This document shows positions 37,716 through 46,568 of a DNA stretch of 64,000 nucleotides, piece by piece. Source of the stretch: Vibrio sinaloensis DSM 21326 (GTDB lineage Bacteria > Pseudomonadota > Gammaproteobacteria > Enterobacterales > Vibrionaceae). Each line of letters begins with the position of its first letter. Positions within the stretch are counted from its first letter, which is position 1. Location of the stretch: positions 62,001 through 126,000 of the forward strand of contig NZ_AEVT01000008.1 of assembly GCF_000189275.1 (NCBI RefSeq), in the 5' to 3' direction. Below the pieces are notes generated by a model, which had not been told where the DNA came from, ran no database searches, and worked only from the letters and a program-made list of their open reading frames with translations. The position numbers were made by a program, and so were the translations under genes.

Positions 37716-40004
37716 GTGAAAAAACTGGCTTGGTTGTTGTTTGCTTACAGTTGTTCTTTACCAGCCATGGCGGCTCATCAGTCGCAGAGTGACCCTGTTG
37801 ATAGAACTAAGGTTGCCGTCGTGTTGGCGGGGGGCGGCGCTAAAGGCGCGGCTCATATTGGGGTGTTAAAAGCGCTAGAAGAGCTGCGCGTGCCCGTTGA
37901 CTATATAACGGGTACTAGTATGGGGGCCTATGTCGGCGGTTTGTATGCGACCGGCATGAGCGCCGATGAAATCGAAACGTTTATTGAAACCGTAGACTGG
38001 AACAATGGCTACCGTGATCGCGTCAATCGCAGTGACCGACGAGTTCGTGATAAAGAGTATGAAGATCGTTATCAACTCACCACCGATCTCGGATTACGTT
38101 GGGGTGAAGTACGAGCGGCCAAGGGCATAGTGCAGGGCCAAGGGATGCTGCGCATTCTGCGTGAGACAACAGGAAACTTGCCTCCGTTTAACTCCTTCGA
38201 TGAGTTAGCGGTTCCGTATCGCTCTGTCGCGACGGACATTTTGGAGTTGGAGCCGGTTATTATAGGCGATGGCTATTTAGTCGATGCCATGATGGCAAGT
38301 ATGTCGGTACCCGGAGCTTTGCCACCTTATGAAGTCGATGGACGAATGCTGGTGGATGGGGGCGTGACCAATAACATGCCTGTTGATGTCGCTCGTGATT
38401 TAGGGGCGGATGTTGTGGTGGCGGTGGATATCAGTACCGATTACAAAGATGAAGAAGATTTCACCACTTTCCTGACTGTTGCTGACCAACTCTCTAATTA
38501 CTTAGTGCGCAGTACAACCAGCCGACAAGCCGAAACGTTAACCGATCAAGATGTCCTGTTACGCCCTGAAGTTGGCGAAATGGAAACGACTGAATTCGAT
38601 AAGATGCCCGAAGCTTTTCGCAAGGGCTATCAAGTGGCAATGCAGAATCGAGACGCGCTTAAACGTTACAGTTTGTCTGCCGCTGAGTATCAAGATTACA
38701 TTGACCACAAAGAAGAAGCGCGGAAACATCTGCGCTACGGTGATGAGATTGAAATTGACGATATTGTCATCAATAACAACACTCACTACAGCAAGCGATT
38801 ACTGGAAAATCGACTCAATCTGCAAACCGGAACCACGTACAAAACCGCACAGGTAGAGCAAAGCGTTCAAGACTTGTATGCATTAGACCGTTTTGAGTTG
38901 GTGACTTATCGTTACGATGAAATTGACGGCCAGGACACCTTAGTTGTCGATGTGAATGAAAAGTCTTGGGGGCCTAACTATGTCAATTTCCGTTTCTTCC
39001 TTGAAGACGACTTTAGCACCGACAGCCAATACTCGATAGGGGTCTCGACTAACTTTACGGATCTGAACGTTCATGGCGCTGAAATTCGTACTAACGTTGA
39101 GATGGGAACAGATAAACTGATTGAAGCGGAGTTATACAGTCCTTTCCTTTCTAGTCAAAAAACCTTTACCACATTAGGTGTGACCTATAGCAAGGAAAAG
39201 CGTAACGCCCCATTTTCTGGTTTTGAAGATACGTCACTAGAGGCGACAGAGAATTTCTTACCGGTCAGTTACACTGAGTGGGTCGCAGAGGCGGCGGTTG
39301 GTTATCAGCAAACCTTGTGGCGTGAGTTTAAGCTTGGTGTCAGATACACCGATGGTGAAGGTGAGTTGTCCACCTTACCTCAGTTGGGTGATGTAACGTT
39401 CAAACGCTATGGTGCGTTCGCTAACTATCGTATTGATACACTAGACAGTTTTAGTCTGCCAACCCAAGGGGTTTACTTGGACCTCAACTATTTAGTCACG
39501 CGTGAAGAGAGTACTAACCATAATGATCTGGTTGACGAAGAGGAAGTTGAAGACACAACCTACGAGTTTAACGGCCAATTGAAGGCTGCTCATAGCATTT
39601 CAAGACATACTTTGGTCGCAAATGTTGATGTAGGAATCGTAACCAGCAAAAACTCCAGCGTACCGATCGACCCGAAAGAAATTGGTGGCTTTCTTAACTT
39701 ATCGGGGATTCCGCGCAATAGTTTGATTGGCCAAAACAAAGCCTTCAGTAGCTTGGTTTATCGCTACCGTTGGTTCGATAATGATTTCGGCCTGTTTACC
39801 TCACCGTTTTATTTAGGGGCCTCGGTTGAATATGGCGGAGTGTGGTCTGATCCCGATCTAGACTACGATGAGCTGCCGTTATATATGGCGGGTTCCGTTT
39901 TCGCTGGTGTTGATTCACCAGTTGGCCCAATCATGTTCGGCTATGGTCGAACCGAACGAAAATACGATTCTGTTTATCTGATTATTGGTACCACGTTTAA
40001 GTGA
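37716..40004 (+). CDS. Patatin-like phospholipase with POTRA and Omp85-type barrel (type Vd-like)
   Basis: 762 residues. A signal peptide (about 1-19) is followed by a patatin lipase domain (about 30-310) with oxyanion hole GGGAKG (39-44), nucleophile S68 in GTSMG and catalytic D214 in DGG. A POTRA-like segment (about 345-420) and a C-terminal beta-barrel (about 430-762, alternating aromatic strands, ending YLIIGTTFK) complete it. This is the layout of PlpD-type type Vd proteins, whose lipase may be exported across the outer membrane. The start is GTG with AAGGA seven bases upstream. The catalytic residues are intact; the lipid target and release are unknown. Confidence 0.9.
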   Translation: MKKLAWLLFAYSCSLPAMAAHQSQSDPVDRTKVAVVLAGGGAKGAAHIGVLKALEELRVPVDYITGTSMGAYVGGLYATGMSADEIETFIETVDWNNGYRDRVNRSDRRVRDKEYEDRYQLTTDLGLRWGEVRAAKGIVQGQGMLRILRETTGNLPPFNSFDELAVPYRSVATDILELEPVIIGDGYLVDAMMASMSVPGALPPYEVDGRMLVDGGVTNNMPVDVARDLGADVVVAVDISTDYKDEEDFTTFLTVADQLSNYLVRSTTSRQAETLTDQDVLLRPEVGEMETTEFDKMPEAFRKGYQVAMQNRDALKRYSLSAAEYQDYIDHKEEARKHLRYGDEIEIDDIVINNNTHYSKRLLENRLNLQTGTTYKTAQVEQSVQDLYALDRFELVTYRYDEIDGQDTLVVDVNEKSWGPNYVNFRFFLEDDFSTDSQYSIGVSTNFTDLNVHGAEIRTNVEMGTDKLIEAELYSPFLSSQKTFTTLGVTYSKEKRNAPFSGFEDTSLEATENFLPVSYTEWVAEAAVGYQQTLWREFKLGVRYTDGEGELSTLPQLGDVTFKRYGAFANYRIDTLDSFSLPTQGVYLDLNYLVTREESTNHNDLVDEEEVEDTTYEFNGQLKAAHSISRHTLVANVDVGIVTSKNSSVPIDPKEIGGFLNLSGIPRNSLIGQNKAFSSLVYRYRWFDNDFGLFTSPFYLGASVEYGGVWSDPDLDYDELPLYMAGSVFAGVDSPVGPIMFGYGRTERKYDSVYLIIGTTFK

Positions 40005-40303
40005 TTTTATTGCGATTAATGTGCTGAATAGATGATTCTTAATTGCTGGGAATCCGCGAATTAAGTGCATAAAAATCATAAAACTTTAGTCTTAAGTTGC
40101 TATGTTGGTCAAAATGATGAGATTTTAATTTATCGTTAAATTTGCTATATTACCGCCCACAGTTTGGCCTCTCTGGCGCTGTTTCTCACTCAGAACTGAA
40201 TGAAAAATATGGCAAGGAGAGCCAAGTTTCCAAGGATGTTCACTCCCTTATATTTTGAATAAATAGCAATAAGAGGGAGGAACCGCAATGAGAGGAAAAA
40301 GTC
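40005..40303 (+). promoter_or_regulatory. acnB upstream region with candidate extended -10 promoter
   Basis: 299 AT-rich bases. TGCTATATT (40143-40151) reads as an extended -10 element; the -35 (TTTTAA at 40123) is poor. CTTAATT (40038-40044) and AATTAAG (40059-40065) form a small inverted repeat after the barrel gene, but no T-run follows. The resulting leader of about 145 nt carries a strong ribosome binding site for a mini-ORF. Confidence 0.45.
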
Positions 40304-40311
40304 GTGCTTGA
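40288..40311 (+). CDS. Candidate 7-codon leader ORF overlapping the acnB start
   Basis: ATG to TGA encodes MRGKSRA. It is preceded by GAGGGAGGAA at near-ideal spacing, a stronger ribosome binding site than the one for acnB itself. It overlaps the acnB GTG by eight bases in another frame, so translation could be coupled. It may equally be chance. Confidence 0.35.
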   Translation: MRGKSRA

Positions 40312-42892
40312 AGCCTACCGTAAACACGTCGAAGAGCGTGCTGCCGAAGGAGTTGTTCCTAAACCACTAGATGCCGAGCAAGTTGCAGGCCTTGTGGAAC
40401 TTCTTAAAAATCCCCCACAAGGTGAAGAAGCATTCATTCTTGACCTACTTGAGAACCGTATCCCACCAGGCGTTGATGAAGCCGCTTACGTAAAAGCCGG
40501 TTTCCTTACTGCAATTACTAAAGGTGAGGTTTCGTCACCGCTCGTAAGCAAAGAAAAAGCCGCTGAATTGCTGGGTACAATGCAAGGCGGTTACAACATT
40601 GAGCCTCTAATCGCTCTGTTGGATGACGCTGCTCTCGCCCCAATCGCTGTTAAAGCACTATCTCACACCCTACTGATGTTTGATGCCTTCTATGACGTTG
40701 AAGAGAAAGCCAAAGCAGGCAACGAGTTTGCCAAGCAAGTTCTGCAATCTTGGGCCGATGCTGAATGGTTCACGTCGAAAGAAAAAGTAGCAGAGAAGAT
40801 CACGGTCAAAGTCTTTAAAGTGACCGGTGAAACGAACACCGATGACTTATCTCCAGCACCAGATGCTTGGTCACGTCCTGATATTCCAGTTCACGCGAAA
40901 GCGATGTTGAAGATGGAACGTGAAGGTATTAACCCAGATCAGCCAGGCAGTGTTGGCCCTATTAAGCAAATCGAAGAGCTGCAACAAGACGGTATTCCTC
41001 TCGCGTATGTTGGCGATGTTGTGGGTACGGGTTCTTCACGTAAATCTGCGACAAACTCTGTGCTTTGGTTTATGGGTGAAGATATCCCGTACGTACCGAA
41101 CAAACGCACGGGTGGTGTGTGTCTAGGTGGTAAGATCGCGCCAATCTTCTACAACACAATGGAAGATTCTGGTGCACTACCAATCGAACTGAATGTTCAA
41201 GACATGAACATGGGCGATGTAATTGATATCTACCCATATGAAGGTGTTGTGCGTAAAGATGGTGCAGAGATCTCTAGTTTTGAGCTAAGCAAAGTATTGC
41301 TGGATGAAGTTCGTGCTGGTGGTCGTATCCCACTTATCATCGGTCGTGGCTTAACCAGCCGTGCTCGTACTTCTCTTGGTCTTGAAGAAACCGATCTGTT
41401 TGCTAAGCCAGTTGATCCATCTGCTTCAGATAAGGGCTACACATTAGCTCAGAAGATGGTGGGTAAAGCATGTGGTGTTGAAGGCGTTCGCGCAGGTCAA
41501 TACTGTGAGCCTAAGATGACAACCGTCGGCTCTCAGGACACAACCGGCCCTATGACGCGTGATGAGCTAAAAGACCTTGCGTGTCTGGGCTTCTCAGCTG
41601 ACCTTGTAATGCAGTCTTTCTGTCATACCTCTGCGTATCCTAAGCCAGTTGATGTTAATACTCACCACACACTCCCTGATTTCATCATGAACCGTGGCGG
41701 TGTCTCGCTACGTCCAGGTGATGGTGTTATCCACTCATGGCTAAACCGTATGTTGCTACCTGATACTGTCGGTACTGGTGGTGACTCGCATACTCGTTTC
41801 CCACTAGGTATTTCATTCCCTGCTGGTTCGGGTCTTGTAGCATTTGCTGCAGCGACGGGAGTTATGCCTCTGGATATGCCTGAATCAATCTTGGTTCGTT
41901 TTAAAGGTGAAATGCAGCCAGGTATCACGCTACGTGACCTTGTTCATGCGATTCCACTATACGGTATCAAGCAAGGTCTACTAACCGTAGAAAAAGCAGG
42001 TAAGATCAACGAGTTCTCTGGTCGTGTACTAGAAATTGAAGGTGTTGAGCACCTATCTGTTGAGCAAGCGTTTGAGCTATCAGATGCGTCTGCTGAGCGC
42101 TCTGCGGCAGGTTGTACCGTTAAGCTGTCTCAAGAGTCTATCGAAGAGTACCTAAACTCGAACATCACTATGCTTAAGTGGATGATCGCGGAAGGTTACG
42201 GTGACGTACGTACGATTGAGCGTCGTATTAAGGCAATGGAAGAGTGGTTGGCTAACCCTGAACTTCTTTCTGCTGATGCAGACGCAGAATACGCGCATAT
42301 CATTGAGATTGACCTAGCGGACATCACTGAGCCAGTGCTATGTGCACCAAATGACCCAGATGATGCGCGCCTATTGTCTGAAGTACAAGGCACTGAAATC
42401 CAAGAGGTGTTCATTGGCTCTTGTATGACTAATATTGGCCACTTCCGTGCTGCAGGTAAGATGCTAGAAGAGTTTAATGGCTCTCTAAGTACTCGCCTAT
42501 GGGTTGCTCCGCCAACGAAGATGGATAAAGATCAGCTAACGGAAGAAGGTTACTACGGTATCTTTGGCCGCGCTGGGGTTCGTATCGAAACTCCGGGCTG
42601 TTCTCTATGTATGGGTAACCAAGCACGTGTTGCTGACAAAGCAACGGTTATGTCAACATCAACGCGTAACTTCCCGAACCGATTAGGTACAGGTGCTAAC
42701 GTTTATCTGGCGTCTGCGGAGCTTTCTGCGGTAGGTGCGATTTTAGGTCGTATTCCGACGAAAGAAGAGTACCTAGAGTATGCTCAGAAAATTGATGCGA
42801 CAGCCGCTGATACATACCGTTACTTGAACTTCCACAAGATGGGACAGTACACGGAAAAAGCGGATACGGTTATTTTTCAAGAGCCAGCCTAG
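40304..42892 (+). CDS. acnB: Aconitate hydratase B
   Basis: 862 residues. It isomerises citrate and isocitrate, and also 2-methylisocitrate, with a 4Fe-4S cluster held by C707, C766 and C769 ([16 protein letters not shown]). The HEAT-like N-terminal domain and the swivel domain ([16 protein letters not shown]) precede the catalytic domains, the order unique to AcnB. The apo-protein in E. coli binds its own mRNA. The start is GTG, with AGAGGAAAAA before it; [16 protein letters not shown] matches the family start. Codons are highly biased. A terminator and then yacL follow. Confidence 0.98.
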   Translation: MLEAYRKHVEERAAEGVVPKPLDAEQVAGLVELLKNPPQGEEAFILDLLENRIPPGVDEAAYVKAGFLTAITKGEVSSPLVSKEKAAELLGTMQGGYNIEPLIALLDDAALAPIAVKALSHTLLMFDAFYDVEEKAKAGNEFAKQVLQSWADAEWFTSKEKVAEKITVKVFKVTGETNTDDLSPAPDAWSRPDIPVHAKAMLKMEREGINPDQPGSVGPIKQIEELQQDGIPLAYVGDVVGTGSSRKSATNSVLWFMGEDIPYVPNKRTGGVCLGGKIAPIFYNTMEDSGALPIELNVQDMNMGDVIDIYPYEGVVRKDGAEISSFELSKVLLDEVRAGGRIPLIIGRGLTSRARTSLGLEETDLFAKPVDPSASDKGYTLAQKMVGKACGVEGVRAGQYCEPKMTTVGSQDTTGPMTRDELKDLACLGFSADLVMQSFCHTSAYPKPVDVNTHHTLPDFIMNRGGVSLRPGDGVIHSWLNRMLLPDTVGTGGDSHTRFPLGISFPAGSGLVAFAAATGVMPLDMPESILVRFKGEMQPGITLRDLVHAIPLYGIKQGLLTVEKAGKINEFSGRVLEIEGVEHLSVEQAFELSDASAERSAAGCTVKLSQESIEEYLNSNITMLKWMIAEGYGDVRTIERRIKAMEEWLANPELLSADADAEYAHIIEIDLADITEPVLCAPNDPDDARLLSEVQGTEIQEVFIGSCMTNIGHFRAAGKMLEEFNGSLSTRLWVAPPTKMDKDQLTEEGYYGIFGRAGVRIETPGCSLCMGNQARVADKATVMSTSTRNFPNRLGTGANVYLASAELSAVGAILGRIPTKEEYLEYAQKIDATAADTYRYLNFHKMGQYTEKADTVIFQEPA

Positions 42893-42967
42893 TTCCTCGT
42901 CATAGTTAGTTGTCGTTGCAGTCTTGTTGACTGAAACTGCAACTATCTTAGGGGATAAGAGTCATAG

Positions 42968-42996
42968 AGCGTCTACTTTGGTAGGCGCTTTTTTTG
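42968..42996 (+). terminator. Intrinsic terminator of acnB
   Basis: AGCGTCTAC pairs with GTAGGCGCT (one G-T pair) around a TTTG loop and is followed by seven Ts. It lies 75 bp after the stop codon. Confidence 0.92.
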
Positions 42997-43052
42997 TGCT
43001 TGAGATAGGAACGCTATATACTCTCGGTCCAAAATTTTGAGGGTGCTGTTCA

Positions 43053-43424
43053 ATGGAATTCGAATTTATTAGAAATACTTTAATGGGCGAATACTATGTT
43101 AAATCGAGCATGGGCCATGAGATTGTCGGTCGCTGGTTGCAAGAAGAGATCGGTAAGGATTGGCATAAGATTGCTAAAGTTGAACAGTTAACCGATCAAG
43201 CTCGCTTGGAACCACAAAAAGAACATCTACTGCTTGGTACAGAGATCAGCGTTAACATTCAGGGCGATGAGGTGATCGTGCAAGAAAATGTACTGGCTCA
43301 TGGTGATGAGATGGATGCCGATAGTGAGTTTGATTTTTATGACAGTGAAAGTACCGCAAGTTGTGGTCTCGAAGACTTCGAAATCCTGTTAGAGCAATGG
43401 AAAGAGTTCCTGACTACAAAATAG
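43053..43424 (+). CDS. yacL: UPF0231 family protein YacL
   Basis: 123 residues, starting MEFEFIRNTLMGEYYVKSSMGHE, the family-specific opening. It is acidic, especially in the second half (DEMDADSEFDFYDSES), with no membrane segment or signal. The function is unknown. It lies downstream of acnB in E. coli as well, so the pairing is old, but a terminator separates the two genes here. It is followed by its own terminator. Confidence 0.92.
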   Translation: MEFEFIRNTLMGEYYVKSSMGHEIVGRWLQEEIGKDWHKIAKVEQLTDQARLEPQKEHLLLGTEISVNIQGDEVIVQENVLAHGDEMDADSEFDFYDSESTASCGLEDFEILLEQWKEFLTTK

Positions 43425-43469
43425 ATGCACAGCATTGGTGAGGCGTTATTGCCTTGCTTTATGATTGGG

Positions 43470-43503
43470 AAAAGGGCGCACCGAAATGGTGCGCCCTTTT
43501 TGT
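43470..43503 (+). terminator. Intrinsic terminator of yacL
   Basis: AAAAGGGCGCACC pairs with GGTGCGCCCTTTT around GAAAT and continues into further Ts, 45 bp after the yacL stop. It is almost symmetric. Confidence 0.94.
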
Positions 43504-43556
43504 TTTTTATCTCAGTATTTCGCTTTGTTTTTAATTAAATCAGTCAGTTACAAAGT

Positions 43557-43572
43557 TGGCACGCGCCTTGGA
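43557..43572 (+). promoter_or_regulatory. Sigma-54 (RpoN) promoter of glnK-amtB
   Basis: TGGCAC-GCGCC-TTGGA has the -24 GG and the correct 10-base gap to the -12 element, but the -12 reads GG where GC is usual. It lies 41 bp before glnK. NtrC-activated RpoN control of glnK-amtB is standard. Confidence 0.7.
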
Positions 43573-43579
43573 TTACTAG

Positions 43580-43951
<372 letters not shown>

Positions 43952-43986
43952 CAGCAACAAGAATTCGAAGGACTGGAGACATCAAG

Positions 43987-45216
43987 ATGGAATTAACAAC
44001 AACAGTAACCGAGTTACGTTACGCACTAGACACCTTTTTCTTTCTCATTTCAGGTGCGTTAGTTATGTGGATGGCGGCTGGCTTTGCCATGCTAGAAGCA
44101 GGGTTGGTGCGTTCAAAAAACACCACTGAAATTTTAACCAAGAACATCTGTTTGTACGCGATTGCTTGTACTATGTTCTTGCTCGTTGGCTACAACATTA
44201 TGTATGTCGATAATGGTGAAGGTGGTTGGCTGCCATCATTTGGTGCATTGATTGGCACACAAGGAGAAGGGGCTGACCACTCACTCGAATCGGACTTCTT
44301 CTTCCAAGTGGTATTCGTAGCAACAGCAATGTCAGTTGTTTCTGGCGCGGTTGCTGAGCGAATGAAGCTATGGTCTTTCCTTATTTTCTCAGCTGTTTTA
44401 ACGGCTTTCATCTACCCAATGGAAGGGTACTGGACTTGGGGCGGTGGTTTCCTATCTGAAGCCGGTTTTAGCGACTTCGCGGGTTCTGGTATTGTACACA
44501 TGGCAGGTGCAGCAGCCGCATTAGCAGGTGTGCTACTTCTGGGGGCACGTAAAGGAAAATATGGTAAGAACGGCGAGATCTACCCAATCCCTGGCTCAAA
44601 CATGCCTTTGGCGACCCTAGGTACATTTATCCTTTGGTTTGGTTGGTTCGGGTTCAACGGTGGTTCTCAGTTAATGGTGTCCGACTTTGAAAACGCAACG
44701 GCTGTGGGCCAAATCTTCCTTAACACTAACGCGGCAGCAGCAGCAGGTGCCATCGCAGCGCTACTTGTGTGCAAGACAACGTGGGGTAAAGCAGATTTAA
44801 CCATGATTCTTAACGGCGCACTTGCTGGATTAGTTGCTATCACGGCTGACCCATTGTCACCATCACCGCTATACGCAGTGGCTATTGGTGCCGTATCTGG
44901 TGCGCTGGTTGTATTTAGTATTATTGGCCTAGATAAGCTTAAGATTGACGATCCTGTTGGCGCTATCTCAGTTCACGGTGTGTGTGGTTTCTTTGGCCTG
45001 ATGGTTGTGCCACTGAGTAATGGTGATGCGACATTCGGAGCGCAGCTATTTGGTGCAGCAGTGATCTTTGCTTGGGTATTTGGTGCGAGCCTAGCGGTTT
45101 GGGCGGTACTTAAAGCGACGATCGGTATCCGAGTATCGGAAGACGAAGAGATGGAAGGTATGGATATGCACGATTGTGGTGTTGGCGCTTATCCAGAATT
45201 TGTTACGGTAAAGTGA
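43987..45216 (+). CDS. amtB: Ammonium transporter AmtB
   Basis: 409 residues, about eleven membrane helices. The twin pore histidines are H171 (SGIVHMAGAAAALAG) and H330 (SVHGVCGFFGL); MLEAGLVRSKN in the first helix region is also characteristic. It takes up ammonium when external levels are low and is blocked by GlnK. The cleaved signal peptide of E. coli AmtB is not evident here; the N-terminus runs straight into the first helix. A terminator follows 44 bp downstream. Confidence 0.97.
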   Translation: MELTTTVTELRYALDTFFFLISGALVMWMAAGFAMLEAGLVRSKNTTEILTKNICLYAIACTMFLLVGYNIMYVDNGEGGWLPSFGALIGTQGEGADHSLESDFFFQVVFVATAMSVVSGAVAERMKLWSFLIFSAVLTAFIYPMEGYWTWGGGFLSEAGFSDFAGSGIVHMAGAAAALAGVLLLGARKGKYGKNGEIYPIPGSNMPLATLGTFILWFGWFGFNGGSQLMVSDFENATAVGQIFLNTNAAAAAGAIAALLVCKTTWGKADLTMILNGALAGLVAITADPLSPSPLYAVAIGAVSGALVVFSIIGLDKLKIDDPVGAISVHGVCGFFGLMVVPLSNGDATFGAQLFGAAVIFAWVFGASLAVWAVLKATIGIRVSEDEEMEGMDMHDCGVGAYPEFVTVK

Positions 45217-45260
45217 GCTCGTAAACTGTGATGTAACAAAAACTTACAAATAAAAGTATC

Positions 45261-45291
45261 AAAAACCTGCTCTGATGAGCAGGTTTTTTTG
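45261..45291 (+). terminator. Intrinsic terminator of glnK-amtB
   Basis: AAAAACCTGCTC pairs with GAGCAGGTTTTT around TGAT and ends in seven Ts. Confidence 0.95.
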
Positions 45292-45301
45292 TTTCTCGTC
45301 A

Positions 45302-45329
45302 TTGTTTTCTAAACTATGATGAATATAAT
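45302..45329 (+). promoter_or_regulatory. Sigma-70 promoter of fbpA
   Basis: TTGTTT (45302-45307) and TATAAT (45324-45329) are separated by 16 bases. The -10 is a perfect consensus match, and the predicted start of transcription falls at the Fur box. Confidence 0.65.
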
Positions 45330-45337
45330 AACGCAAC

Positions 45338-45352
45338 TGATAAACGTTATCA
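45338..45352. promoter_or_regulatory. Fur box of fbpABC
   Basis: TGATAA-ACG-TTATCA is a perfect 6-bp palindrome of the Fur type (consensus core TGATAAT/ATTATCA). It lies just downstream of the -10 element and 24 bp before the fbpA ATG, where iron-loaded Fur would block initiation. Confidence 0.8.
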
Positions 45353-45376
45353 TTACGAAGTTAAAGGACTGAACCA

Positions 45377-46393
45377 ATGAAAAAACTGCTAACTCTTTCT
45401 GCTTTGGCTTGCGCAACTATCGCACCTACAGCGGCAATCGCTGCAGAAGAAGTGAACGTATACTCTTACCGTCAACCTTTCCTAGTTGAACCTATGTTCA
45501 ATGAATTCACTAAAGAGACTGGTATCAAAGTAAACGTTAAGTTCGCAAAGAAAGGTCTAGCAGAGAAGCTAGCTCAAGAAGGTGAGTACAGCCCAGCTGA
45601 CGTTATTCTTACGGTAGACATCAGCCGTCTAGCAGAACTGACTAAACAAGGTCTTGTTCAATCAGTAGACAGCGCTGTTCTTGAGGAGAATATCCCAGCT
45701 CAGTATCAAGACGCTGAAAACGAGTGGTTTGCACTAACAACTCGTACTCGTAGCGTGTACTCATCTCGTGACCGTGTTGGCCGTCTAGGTGAAGACTTCA
45801 ACTACGCCGATCTTGCTAAACCAGAATTCAAAGGCAAAATCTGTACTCGTAGTGGTAAACACCCTTACAACGTTTCTCTCGTTTCTTCAATGATTGCTCA
45901 TAAAGGCGAAGCTGAGACTAAAGCATGGCTAGAAGGCGTGAAAGCGAACCTAGCGCGTAAACCACAAGGTAATGACCGTGCGCAAGTTAAAGCTATCAAA
46001 GAAGGTCTATGTGACGTTTCTCTAGGTAACAGCTACTACCTAGGTAAGATGGTTAATGACGCTGAGCAAAAAGCTTGGGCTGATGCGGTATACATTAACT
46101 TCCCTAACCAGAAGTCTACAGGTACGCACGTAAACATTTCTGGTATGGCGATGGCTAAGTACTCTCCAAACAAAGACAATGCTCTTAAGCTAATGGAATT
46201 CCTAGCGGGCGATAAAGCACAGAGCATGTACGCTGAAGTAAACTACGAGTACCCAGTAAAAGAAGGCGTTAAGCGTTCTGAGCTAGTAGCATCTTGGGGT
46301 GACTTCAAAGCGGACACTATCTCTCTAGATGAGATTGCAGGTCACCACGAAGCAGCTATCAAACTACTAGACGAAGTTAAATTCGACCTATAA
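45377..46393 (+). CDS. fbpA: Periplasmic iron(III)-binding protein FbpA/FutA type
   Basis: 338 residues. A signal peptide (about 1-22, cleavage near AIA-AEE) precedes a class II periplasmic binding protein with VNVYSYRQPFLVEPMF and FAKKGLAEKLAQEG, typical of FbpA, FutA and IdiA. It binds ferric iron through tyrosines and hands it to FbpBC. The Fur box, the promoter and the downstream permease and ATPase support iron as substrate. Codon use is strongly optimised, unlike the permease gene that follows, in keeping with a large excess of binding protein. Confidence 0.95.
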   Translation: MKKLLTLSALACATIAPTAAIAAEEVNVYSYRQPFLVEPMFNEFTKETGIKVNVKFAKKGLAEKLAQEGEYSPADVILTVDISRLAELTKQGLVQSVDSAVLEENIPAQYQDAENEWFALTTRTRSVYSSRDRVGRLGEDFNYADLAKPEFKGKICTRSGKHPYNVSLVSSMIAHKGEAETKAWLEGVKANLARKPQGNDRAQVKAIKEGLCDVSLGNSYYLGKMVNDAEQKAWADAVYINFPNQKSTGTHVNISGMAMAKYSPNKDNALKLMEFLAGDKAQSMYAEVNYEYPVKEGVKRSELVASWGDFKADTISLDEIAGHHEAAIKLLDEVKFDL

Positions 46394-46433
46394 TAGTTTA
46401 GCGAGTCATAGGCTCACTAAATCATAAGCACAG

Positions 46434-46477
46434 CCTCAAGTCGCTCTTTTTGTAGGGTTACTTGAGGTTGTTTGTTT
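46434..46477 (+). terminator. Partial terminator between fbpA and fbpB
   Basis: CCTCAAGT (46434-46441) pairs with ACTTGAGG (46460-46467) across an 18-base loop and is followed by TTGTTTGTTT. A weaker hairpin (TTTAGCGAG/CTCACTAAA) lies just before it. It probably reduces fbpBC transcription relative to fbpA. Confidence 0.65.
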
Positions 46478-46568
46478 ATAAGGGTATAAATACCCTAAAC
46501 TATTAAAGGGATATGAGATGTATTTGCAAACGCATTTATATGTCATGCGGCCTGCTTGTATTTAGGCG

